Shown piece after piece: positions 10,841-19,314 of a DNA stretch of 64,000 bases. Source of the DNA: Blattamonas nauphoetae (Eukaryota; Preaxostyla; Oxymonadida); assembly GCA_033064195.1 (NCBI GenBank), contig JARBJD010000230.1, positions 1 through 64,000 of the forward strand, in the 5' to 3' direction. Both the position numbers and the translations under genes were made by a program. Positions within the stretch are counted from its first letter, which is position 1. The number at the start of each line of letters is the position of its first letter. The notes under the pieces are model-generated. The model did not search any database. It worked only from the letters and a program-made list of their open reading frames with translations, and had not been told where the DNA came from.

Positions 10841-12535
10841 CTAGAAAGTGATTGAATTTCGGATCCTGTGAACAGCATCTAATGATGCAAGCAAAAGAAA
10901 TGATGTTTTGCCTGTTCCACTCAGCGGAGACTGTTGTGGGAACGGTTCGAAACTTTCCTGGATGGACAACTCTGTCTTTGGAGTGGAGATATTCTGAGTT
11001 GTGAAATATGGGCTTGAAGCATCCTCGATGCGAGTTGGGAGGGTGGGCGAGAGTGCGCTTGTTTCGAAATGCGGTTTGTTCAAGTTTTTCCATTTTCTGA
11101 TTGAGGTGGATGGTTGGGAGAGAGAAATGACCACTCTAAGCTCTGTCACATTCAAAAGGGCTTCCGTTTCTTGATTTTGTTGTGAGGTGGTGTGGTTTTC
11201 CCCATCGTCGGGTAAATTTGGGGATCCAACATTCTCACTTTTCCACTCTCCTAATCCAGAAACTAAATGAAGAAACACCTCGTCAATCCGCTTCCGTTGC
11301 TTCTGTTCCACAATCTTGTGTGATTTCTTGTCTGAGCGGGCTGTTTTCGATCGTTCCTTCGCTTCGTGATCAAGGCGAGCTGTGAGAGAGTCGATTCTGT
11401 TTTGTTCCAATGTCACTTTCTTTGGTGATATTTCGTCTGAAGGGAGCACAATTCGCTTTCGGAATGTTGGTTTCGACTGTTCCTTCCTCGTCGCGTTCGT
11501 TGTCCAACCGTTCTTTCCGGTTTTTCTTGGTTCCTTCAAGGTACTTCTGTTGTGCGATTTCTTTTCCATCTTTTCAGTTAATTCCTGCGAGATTTGTGTG
11601 GTGTGATCGCTTCGTGTCCTCACTTCCTGAGCTTCCAGTGTCCCTCGCTTCAACTGTGGAAACGACTCCTGCGAGAAATCACGATGAGTTGTTCTGACAT
11701 TTTCAAATTTCTTTTCGGCGATGAATGTGGTGATTGTTTTGATTGTTCGTTTGCTGTTCCGGACGTGTGTGTGGTGTCGTTCATCCGATCTGAAGAGTGA
11801 GCTCCTTATAATGGACGTAGTTTCGTTGAGTTGCTTTTCCATACTTCTTTTCACTTCTTTCTCCAATTTCGCTTCTTCTTCTTCTTGTTGTCTTCTCTTC
11901 TCTCCTTTCTTCCGCTGTTCTTCGTTTCGTCGTTTGGCGTCTTCATACAGTTTGTTCACAATCTTTGTCTTTTCCTTTTCTGTTATCTGTTTTGTTTTTG
12001 GAGTTTCGTTCTTCTCTTTTTCTCTCGCTGCTTGTTCTCTCTTGTCTCTGATTTCTTCTCCTTGTCGTGTCAGTCGTTCGATTGCCTCCCGAATTTCTGC
12101 TTCTGTTTTTTTTGTTTGTGGAGACGATTTTGTCGGAACTGGAGGCAGTGGTGGCGTGAATGGATTGATGATTTCTCCGCCAGCGTCGGGTTGTTGGAGC
12201 GGCTTTTGAGGAAGAGGAGCATCAAATTCGGAGTATTCTTCAACTTCCTCTTCTTCATAGCTCTCATCTTCCTTTTCCCATTCTGATTCTTCTTCTTCTG
12301 TTTGAAGGAATTGTTGATGCATTGCGGTTACTTGGGAAACAAGATGGGAATACACAGTGTTTGGCAAATTATATTTGTCGCAGAATGCATGACAAACAGC
12401 CTCCTCTTCCTCGTTCTCATAAAACTGAAGTGTGAAGAGAGGCTGACGAAAAAGAGAAACATACAAAGAGGGTTGCCTTCTCACCACGAATTTGAAGTTA
12501 ATCTGAACATGAATCTCAGCAATTTTGTCATATTC
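10841..12535 (-). CDS. Coiled-coil protein with N-terminal 'FCxxxxL' and 'LYEDAKRR' motifs
   Basis: The main exon ends at 10841. A 42-nt GTGAGA..CGTCAG intron (12443-12484) lies in phase; removing it joins an upstream strand (KIAEIHVQINFKFV) to PLFTLQFYENEEEEAV. The result is a small beta region, then AFCDKYNL, an acidic patch, a proline-rich linker, LYEDAKRRNEEQRKK and a long Lys/Glu coiled coil. A beta region ending 'F C..Y.L' followed by 'LY.DA..R' recurs, from memory, in large coiled-coil proteins of ciliates and other protists, where its role is unknown. The last 200 residues are Ser/Thr-rich and disordered. The initiator ATG is not found: the open frame begins at about 12535 and one more 5' exon is likely. 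The GTGKTS near the C-terminus is not in a P-loop context. Location and partners cannot be inferred. Confidence 0.65.
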   Translation of the reverse strand, partial: EYDKIAEIHVQINFKFVVRRQPSLYVSLFRQPLFTLQFYENEEEEAVCHAFCDKYNLPNTVYSHLVSQVTAMHQQFLQTEEEESEWEKEDESYEEEEVEEYSEFDAPLPQKPLQQPDAGGEIINPFTPPLPPVPTKSSPQTKKTEAEIREAIERLTRQGEEIRDKREQAAREKEKNETPKTKQITEKEKTKIVNKLYEDAKRRNEEQRKKGEKRRQQEEEEAKLEKEVKRSMEKQLNETTSIIRSSLFRSDERHHTHVRNSKRTIKTITTFIAEKKFENVRTTHRDFSQESFPQLKRGTLEAQEVRTRSDHTTQISQELTEKMEKKSHNRSTLKEPRKTGKNGWTTNATRKEQSKPTFRKRIVLPSDEISPKKVTLEQNRIDSLTARLDHEAKERSKTARSDKKSHKIVEQKQRKRIDEVFLHLVSGLGEWKSENVGSPNLPDDGENHTTSQQNQETEALLNVTELRVVISLSQPSTSIRKWKNLNKPHFETSALSPTLPTRIEDASSPYFTTQNISTPKTELSIQESFEPFPQQSPLSGTGKTSFLLLASLDAVHRIRNSITF

Positions 12536-12597
12536 TTGATTAAAACATATAATTTACAAATCAAGAGAGATCTGACCCTTATACAAATTCTGAGGTG

Positions 12598-12635
12598 ACA
12601 CTGACCGGCACTTTTGGCCGGTCAGCCATGCCTAT
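12598..12635. repeat. Inverted copy of the 6-kb GACCGGTCA repeat
   Basis: CACTGACCGGCACTTTTGGC and CCGGTCAGCCATGCC (12621-12635) are, reversed, the same words as AGGCATGGCTGACCGGCACTG at 6012-6032. The segment is also its own imperfect palindrome (TGACCGGC...GCCGGTCA). It lies between the 5' ends of the coiled-coil gene and the propeller gene. Confidence 0.55.
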
Positions 12636-12742
12636 TGTTTTTGAAATGGGTCATCACTTTTGGTCCCCCTTTTTTTACTTGCCCCCTAATTTGGGACACC
12701 CTATTTGACATCACCCTCAACATTTTCTTTCGACTTTTCAGG

Positions 12743-13814
12743 ATGTCTAATACTCCATTCCAAGCAACCCACCGTTTTACTCCCAACGGATCACTCCTTC
12801 TCCACGTTCGAGGGAAATTTCCACGTATTCTTGATGCGTCTAAGAAATTACCAGAACCCATCTTGCTCCAGAATGTCCAGTATTTTTCGTTCAATGACAG
12901 AACTAAAGTTATTGCTTATACAACACCCACAAGATCTGATACTGTCATTTTTTATTCTGTTGATAAAGAAACAATCAAAGGTGTTCATCTTCCTTTTGAC
13001 TTCGTCAGCCGAATTAAAAATGTCGAATCCTGTCGAACGGATTGAAACAGTTTCAACTTCCTTCGCTATCTTCTTACAATCTGGCCATCTTCATATTGTC
13101 AACGACAGCGTTACTGTGGAGAATTCTGTTATGAAGACTCTGTCGCTCTCGCTCCTCACAAATCCATCTATTCCGACTTTCTCAAGCAATCTTGATGATT
13201 TTATTGTTGCATACCACTCTTCTCCTCCTGGCTCTTTAATCATTCATCTTGCTAAACAGACAAAATCGGAAACTATCCCACTTCGACTCGACACAGGCCC
13301 TATCCTACATGTCCAGGTTTCTAGCAGTGGTAAATACATTTGTGCCTGCACAGAAGATGTTTTTATTACCACTTTTTATGATTTGTAGAGCGTTTTAATT
13401 CTCCAAAGAGAATTCTCTCACGCCGATTTTCATCCCACGGCGTCAATCCAGTTTCAGAAGAGTACCGCCGTGTCGTTTTCTGAGTCTGAAAACAACATTG
13501 CAATTTGCTCCTGTGATGTTTGTGCTGCTTCGCTTTTATGCATTTAGGGACTCATCAAATTGTTTTCTATCACATCTCCTCCAAATTTACTAAAACAATT
13601 TCGACTTCCACGAGCGGAAACACAACATGGAATTAAACCATTCTCCAATGATATAAAACTCTGTTATCTCTCCAATGAACTTCGGAGTATGACTTTTTCT
13701 TCTTCCATTCTATCCTCAGTTTCTATTGGTAATACACGGTTGTTTGTCGAAGACATCAGCAAAACCATGGATTCTTCTAAGATTCATGAGATTAGTGATC
13801 CTATCATGTTCTAA
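12743..13814 (+). CDS. PROPPIN/WD40-like beta-propeller protein
   Basis: The start is ATG 12743 (MSNTPFQATHRF). I infer three tiny introns, 12981-13008 (28 nt), 13359-13388 (30 nt) and 13518-13547 (30 nt). They remove a frameshift, an in-frame TAG and a second stop, and rebuild blades such as YICACTED|SVLILQ and IAICSCD|GLIKLFSI. The exons sum to 984 nt, giving 327 residues. The blade order, with 'VIFYSVDKETIKAEL', a strand like 'FAIFLQSGHLHIV', then 'GSLIIHL' and 'GPILHVQVSSSGKYI', resembles PROPPIN (Atg18/WIPI) propellers, which bind PI3P on autophagic and endosomal membranes. The FRRG lipid-binding motif expected in blade 5 is absent. It may therefore be a divergent or non-lipid-binding member, or another WD-repeat protein. 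Confidence 0.65.
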
Positions 13815-13923
13815 TTCCACGAGAATATCATCCCTTGCCCGATTTACTTTTTTCTGAAACGGATAATGTAATGTAGTGAGAAAATGATTTGAATCACGTA
13901 ATAAAGTGTGTAATAAGTTGAAT

Positions 13924-14397
13924 TTACTGAGATTTCTTGTAAAGCCAGTTAGTTGTGTTGAAAATCTCGTCTTTCTTTTCTTTTGGAAGATCATCTGGGA
14001 TATTCCACTTCTCACGGATCTGCTCTGGAGTCTTGTTGTGCAGCTTGCGAACAATTCCCTGGACAAGAAGCTTGAACAATCCTTCAATTTGAAGCTGATC
14101 TGTTGTCTGGATCAGGCGAAGATGTTTCTGGTCATCTTGAGTCACACGGCCAATGAATTCTCCATCCCACTTCGAGATATCACCCTCTGATGCTTTCCCT
14201 TCGGCTTCAACATGGTACTTGCAGTATTCAATGATATTCTCAAGATCTTCGCTGTGAACGAAATCAAGAGGAATCTGCTCGTCTGAGTTTGCTGCAACCT
14301 CAAGAAGGTTCTTCAACATGGCAGAACGCATGATAGCATCCTTGGGTGCGGTCAAGGTCTTTCCATCAGCAGAAACGAGAGTAAGAGTTTCAGACAT
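13924..14397 (-). CDS. SKP1: SKP1, SCF ubiquitin-ligase adaptor
   Basis: This is a 157-residue intronless frame starting MSETLTLVSADGKTL. It has the BTB/POZ-like fold (LVSADGKTLTAPKDAI), the linker (PLDFVHSEDLENIIEYCKYH) and the C-terminal F-box-binding helices ending 'IREKWNIPDDLPKEKKDEI' and the usual last Trp-containing helix (NTTNWLYK). SKP1 links F-box proteins to cullin-1 in SCF E3 ligases in cytosol and nucleus. Length and motif order match the family (about 160). An in-frame ATG 22 codons upstream exists, but the conserved start is at 14397. The gene converges with the propeller gene, whose stop is about 110 bp away, and lies back to back with eIF4E, whose start is 190 bp away. Confidence 0.95.
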   Translation of the reverse strand: MSETLTLVSADGKTLTAPKDAIMRSAMLKNLLEVAANSDEQIPLDFVHSEDLENIIEYCKYHVEAEGKASEGDISKWDGEFIGRVTQDDQKHLRLIQTTDQLQIEGLFKLLVQGIVRKLHNKTPEQIREKWNIPDDLPKEKKDEIFNTTNWLYKKSQ

Positions 14398-14586
14398 TTG
14401 TGATGATTCCGATCGAACCCATAACTTGAACGGAAATCTCCTGTTTCGCTTCCATGTCGACATATTGCCCAGTTATTTCCGAATTTCACTGGTAAAGTCA
14501 GCCTCAAGAACTGCATGTCACTTTCTGTGCTATCTGACGTGATCTTCAATTCTGAGTTGTGAGAAGCGGTTAGATCACTTTCTCGA

Positions 14587-15380
14587 ATGACGTTGCTGCA
14601 GTCCAAATGGGTCTTTTGGTATGATCGAAAGCAAGATTACGTTAACGATAACAGTGGAAATCCAGACATTTATATCAACGCCCTTCATAACCTCGGTAGT
14701 TTCTCCACCATTGAAGATTTCTGGAAGTCGGCTTTTTTCTTTAATCATACGTCTATGTTGTCCATACTAACCTTCAATCACAGACTTATTTCCAATATAT
14801 GTACAGTCGACAACCTACCGCGTGATGTCAATCTCAACTGTTTCCGTGAAGGATATCGTCCGATGTGGGAAGAGCTTCCCGAAGGTGGGAGTTGGGTTCT
14901 CAAGTATCGAGAGAGGACTTTTCGTGTTCCCCTCTGGGAAGACCTCCTGATGCATGTTATTCAGGAGTCCTTTGAGGAACCTGAAGTTGTTGGGATTGGT
15001 CTGAACATCAGACAGAAGGAAGACTGCCTATCAATTTGGATCAGAACTGCTACACCTGAAATCAAGGCTAGAGTGGAGTATGTTTAAGGATTTGCGTTGT
15101 TTAAAGTTCATCAAGCAACAGGACTCACATTTGAGATCAATCAATTTTCATACGGGCATTCCCTTCAAAGCTTCTCCTCATTCTATATTTTCTTTTGTCC
15201 ATCATCAGAAACTACTTTCGGCTCCTGTTGAACCTTGATCGCTCTGTCGCTCTCGAATTTAAGTCTCATGCGACTTCACTAAGATCGATCAAGTCCACTC
15301 CCATGAAAAGGGAGCCTGTCTCTAAATCCGAGAATGCTGAAGCAAAAGAAACCATCAAGAGTGAAGAGAAGAGTGAATGA
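14587..15380 (+). CDS. EIF4E: Translation initiation factor eIF4E (cap-binding)
   Basis: Three exons (14587-14726, 14784-15077, 15209-15380) give 201 residues. Intron 1 (57 nt) has a textbook TACTAAC branch site at 14765-14771. Intron 2 is GTATGT..CATCAG, 131 nt. Seen: KWVFWYDRK (two stacking-region Trp), FSTIEDFWKL, the cap-binding REGYRPMWEE, and LSIWIRTAT near the phosphate-binding end. The last exon gives RLLLNLDRSVALEFKSHATSL, the conserved C-terminus, then a Lys/Glu-rich tail. The protein binds the mRNA 5' cap and recruits eIF4G. The position of human Trp56 appears to be Tyr (IYINALHN), as in class II eIF4E (4EHP). Intron 1 is a multiple of three without stops, so unspliced message would still be read through. 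Confidence 0.92.
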
Positions 15381-15575
15381 AGACATTTGAAGAGACAATC
15401 ATCATCTTTTTTTGGTCGAAACCACAAAACAGAAATATCACCTCACAACTCATTTTTGAAGATTCAATTGAATATCAGAATTGACGTACGTTCTGTGGTG
15501 AGCTGAACAACATCTCGCCACAAGAGATACTTCTTTCAAAATCTTTTATCATGAAGTGATTCATTTCAACGAAAC

Positions 15576-17830
15576 TTAACGGCGTTTTTGGAAGCTCTTC
15601 CTCTCTTTTTGCGATTTATTCTTTCCTCCCTTCCCCTTGGGATGTTTGCCTCCCTTTTGTTTTGATTTTTTGTCTTTTCCTTTCTGTGGACGGGCTGTCT
15701 TTGACGAATGAGTCCTCTTCTGTTTTGTGATGGGCGCCTCACTCTCCTCGTCGTCATCCTCGTCTTCTCTTTCCTCAGGTTCGCTTTCACTGTCACTTTT
15801 CATCAGGAGGTCTTCATCAAGGAGAGGCAGGTCAAGAGGCTGAACGGCCATGTCGTCGCTGTCGCTGTCGTCTTCATCTAGCACTGTTTCTTCTTCTTTT
15901 TTGGTTGATGATGTTTTGCGTTGGTTCATTTGGACTGTGAGTGTCCCCTTTTCCTTTTTTTCTCGTCTGGTGTCCTTTTTCTGGGTCTCATCTTCGTCTT
16001 TTTGGAGAAAAACGAGGGCTTGTTCTCGTTTCTTTTCGAGTTCAGATTGCTTTTCTGATTGCCGTGCAATTTCTTCTTTCTTTTGCTGCCAGAGACGGAG
16101 AAGTGGAGGTTGCTGATGAATTGGCAGTGATTTATCAGAATATTTCTTGGTAAATGCCTCATACGCTGAAACAAAAGAGTGTTCGAGAGAACTCTGCAAA
16201 AACTTGAAGACCATACCCGTTTCGTCGACAACATCAACCGATTCAGCAAATCTTCTTTTTGTGATGAAGCGTCCATTGAGTACAATCACAGCCATCAAAC
16301 TCTGGATGCTCCTGCGAACCGACCCTTCAAACCTGAACGACTTCGGATCAGAAGCCTTTCGATGCTGTTTCAGAATTTTTTTCAGCCTCATGACAATCGG
16401 AAGAGCGGTTTCTGGGAACGCAGGTGATGTGGATTGGGTGGCGAGGAGGTGCTGCAGTTGAGAGACGACTTCATCGAGGACTGCGAGGAGGATGGAGGAG
16501 TTATGGGTGTCTTTGCGAGAGAGATGGGTTGTGTGGATGATGGAGAAGTTTTTGGGAAGCTCGTGAGATGTTGGTGGAAGGTAGAAATCGGCATTTTCCA
16601 GAATTTCGATGAGCAGGCGGGCAATCTGAGTTGTCAGGTGGTATTTCTCGGCAACATCGATAACCATGCTTGAGTATAATAGCCGAATTGGCCATTGTTG
16701 GCTTCCGCTGGCAAAAGATGCTGCACCAGTGGCCATCTCAATGAACGGATATAGGAGAGGTTTGAGAGACGTAAACTCGGTTTCAATGAGAATTGATGCA
16801 ATTGTTCTGTGTCTGTTGATATGTTTCCAAGAATATAGAATCGCGATAGCATCCTGTTGACGAATGAAGTGTGATTGTGAGAAAAGGATGAGAAGATTGG
16901 TTCCAAAGTTGAATGACGATGAAAATATCTAAGAGGCAAACTTTGCTTTTGTCTGTGTTGGATATGGAGTCTTTCAGAGTTTTACTGAGATCTCTGAGAA
17001 TGATGAACAGTGCTCGATACGATTCTTTTGGGTCAATAGAATAAAGTAAAATCTGAGACACAATACAAAAATCACTTCGATGTTGAAGAGAAAAACACAT
17101 ACAAGTGAATTTAAGAGGAAGCGATTGACATTTGGTGATGTGAAGATGTTCGTGATGGATGCGAATGATGACTAGGAGACTGAAAGAAAACGTAAGATAC
17201 CTTCAAAATGGGCTCTAAAGCTGCTTTGTTCATTCGACCAATTCGATGGAGGAGGAGGAAAGCATGTTGTTGAGATTGTTCATGATTGCAGAAGAGGAAG
17301 TCCAATAAAATCTGGAAAATGGCACAATGAAGGATAAAACATTGGAACAATCGGGACACACTTTGATAAGTTTCTTTTGGAGAGAGAAATCCAACGAGAC
17401 AACAAATGGCACAAAATTGTACCATTTGGAGAGAATAAAGCTTGTCATATCATTTCCCAGTCCTTCTAATTGTTCAAGAAAGTGGACTGTCGAAAAAACA
17501 TAGTGCTTTATCACTTTTTTATATGAACTCCATGATGTATGAGTCCGAACAAGTGGAATGCTTTCTGTGGCTCTAAATACAGGTACAAATCAATCGAATA
17601 GAAGTGGAATACTGTGTTTCCGGATCGATGTCAAATGCTTTATTTAGTTGTTGGAGAAGGGGACCCATACAATAGAGCATGATTTGCTGGAAAGTATCGG
17701 CATCGATATCATCTTCTTGAAGTTCATTAGAAGGTTTCTTTTTATCGGCAATAGTACAAGCGACTTTGTAGATAGCCAAATTCTTCTTGATGGCGGGTAA
17801 AGTGGTTTCTTGGCTGATTGGAGTCGACAT
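15576..17830 (-). CDS. NOC2: NOC2 family nucleolar complex protein (60S assembly)
   Basis: The gene is spread over several exons. The first is 17613-17830 (MSTPISQETTLPAIKK). Intron 1 is 17573-17612 (40 nt) and intron 2 is 17312-17361 (50 nt); their removal gives TQATESIPLVRTHTSWSSYK and QKKLIKILLDFLFCNHEQ. More exons follow between about 16930 and 17200. The last, large exon (through about 16800) holds the diagnostic LKPLLYPFIEMATGAASF, then WPIRLLYSSMVIDVAEKYH and FPETALPIVMRLKKILKQH. These follow the order of NOC2, which with NOC1/NOC3 carries pre-60S particles through nucleolus and nucleoplasm. Unlike the usual acidic N-terminus, the charged region here is C-terminal: an Asp/Glu block, then a Lys-rich block ending KSFQKRR that probably serves nucleolar targeting. 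Exact middle exon borders are unresolved. Confidence 0.88.
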
Positions 17831-17933
17831 CGTAGATTGCCATGGTTCAGATCTGTCTCACTTTCGACAGTTTAACTTCTCCGTCATTTTCTCGCCTACA
17901 CCTCAATATTATTAATAACAACATCGTTTGCTG

Positions 17934-18476
17934 ATGACATTGTTCAAGAGCTATTCACCTGATGAATGGGAAAAGAATGGAGACACTTACACCCTTCTAG
18001 CCAATGGACCTCACACTCTTCAATCAGGAGCAATCCTCGAGGGCATTTGGAAAGTTGTTATCCAACCACTCACAGATGAGGGTGGTTTACATATTGGAGT
18101 TATCAATACCAGCGTCATTGATGAAACTCAGCACAAAACCTCCTGGTCATTTTCAACTTCTGCATCCTTCGTACTCAAAGAAGGAACTGTCAATACTCAT
18201 GGTTGGGAGGTGACAAGGAAAGCAGCTAACAAACCAGTTCAAGAAGGAGAACAGTTCGCGATCGAACTGAATCTCTATAATCGCACATTGCATCAATATG
18301 TGGATGGGAAACAGCAACTTCATTATATCTGCGATGTTCCTCGTCCAGCTGCACTTGTTATTGGCTCTATGAAAGCAGGAGACTCTTTTCGCGTCGTCTC
18401 ATTCGAAGAACTCCCCAAAAAGCACGACCTCCCAGACGGTGTCGCACACCCTGTTGGATTCCGCCCCATGAAGTAG
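17934..18476 (+). CDS. SPRY/B30.2-like domain protein
   Basis: An intronless frame of 180 residues starts at ATG 17934 (MTLFKSYSPDEWEKNG). It is almost entirely one beta-sandwich: IWKVVIQPLTDEGGLHIGVI, then SASFVLKEGTVNTHGWEV, EQFAIELNLYNRTLHQYVDG, and a closing strand before GFRPMK. 'W.V.....GLHIGV', 'G..F.IELN...R.L...VDG' and 'PAALVIGS' are the SPRY pattern. SPRY domains are protein-interaction modules. No RING, B-box or SOCS box is attached, so the partner is unknown. It is transcribed away from NOC2, whose start is about 100 bp upstream. Confidence 0.65.
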   Translation: MTLFKSYSPDEWEKNGDTYTLLANGPHTLQSGAILEGIWKVVIQPLTDEGGLHIGVINTSVIDETQHKTSWSFSTSASFVLKEGTVNTHGWEVTRKAANKPVQEGEQFAIELNLYNRTLHQYVDGKQQLHYICDVPRPAALVIGSMKAGDSFRVVSFEELPKKHDLPDGVAHPVGFRPMK

Positions 18477-18657
18477 ATGTTTCCCTTTCAACCATTTTAG
18501 TCTCTTAATACTTCCTTTCATTCCTCGTTTTCATTTTTAGCCACCAATAGTCTCAATTTGAATCGTCTCATTGAACTTTTTTGTTTCTCACTGTGCATTT
18601 GTTGGATCTTTCCTCAATATTGCTGAGAAACAGTCTCTGTGAATACAATTCATTGTG

Positions 18658-19129
18658 ATGGGTCGAACTTTTCATCACGCGATGTCCTTCCTGTCAAACT
18701 TTCCTGGTGCTGAGGAACCTGTTACAGAGGAGTATGAACACATTCACTTTCTTTTCAAGGAATATATTCATTTTATCTTCAGGAAAAGAGAAGCATTTCG
18801 TGCCTACCTCAAAGAACAGAATCTCTTGGAGTCAATCAAACAAGGTTTGTTTTTTGAAGACAAGTTGGGTAATTCTTGTGTTTTCTTTCTCCCCATCTTG
18901 TTCTTCTATTGATTCCATGTCATTTTTATCCACAGCAATCATCACAATTTTGCAGCAGCCAAATCCACCTTCAGATGCTCTCAATTATCTCCTCAATGCC
19001 ATGCCCTCTCCACAAGAAGTTGACATCGATACTCTGATTACCGAAAACGAATACTTAAAACAGAAGATCACAACACTCGAACAACGAGTTCATGCCTTGC
19101 AACAACAACTTTCTAACAGTGAAACTTGA
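18658..19129 (+). CDS. MYCBP: MYCBP (AMY-1)-like small coiled-coil protein
   Basis: Introns at 18732-18782 (51 nt) and 18845-18935 (91 nt, GTTTGT..CCACAG) join SFLSNFPGAEEPVTEE to KREAFRAYLKEQNLLESIKQ and then AIITILQQPNPPSDALNYLL. The line 'KRE.FR.YL....L......AI...L...P..P..AL..LL' is the signature of MYCBP/AMY-1, and the C-terminal heptads (ENEYLKQKITTLEQRVHALQ) match its coiled coil. In animals it binds c-Myc and AKAPs; in protists a role with ciliary AKAP-like complexes is the likelier reading, but this is inference. Either ATG 18658 or the in-frame ATG 18682 could be the start. About 116-124 residues, near the family's ~103. Confidence 0.85.
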
Positions 19130-19314
19130 ATGACTACTGGGACATCGTTTTATTTTGAATGAATCTGATGCATTCAAATCCTATTTTCCAGAGCTTTCTC
19201 TTTTTACATCGATTTTCAGCATCGCCACATCAAATTCTTTGAGAGAGCTCGATCAGAGTCGATGAAATCTATCTCAGTCTCTCTTCGTCTTATTTCGGAA
19301 ACAAAGTGACATAA

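Noticed and set aside
10880-10920. GTGKTS motif as an ATP-binding P-loop in the coiled-coil protein
   Set aside because: It lacks a preceding hydrophobic strand and the rest of an NTPase fold, and lies in a disordered tail.
6012-12635. The inverted words at 6012 and 12635 as terminal repeats of one large mobile element
   Set aside because: No target duplication is seen, a third copy lies inside, and the words are short and self-palindromic; kept only as a repeat-family finding.
13386-13388. In-frame TAG in the propeller gene read as reassigned Gln codon
   Set aside because: Other genes here end in TAG and TAA, and 13-kb frames avoid both. A 30-nt intron ending exactly at this TAG explains it and keeps the frame.
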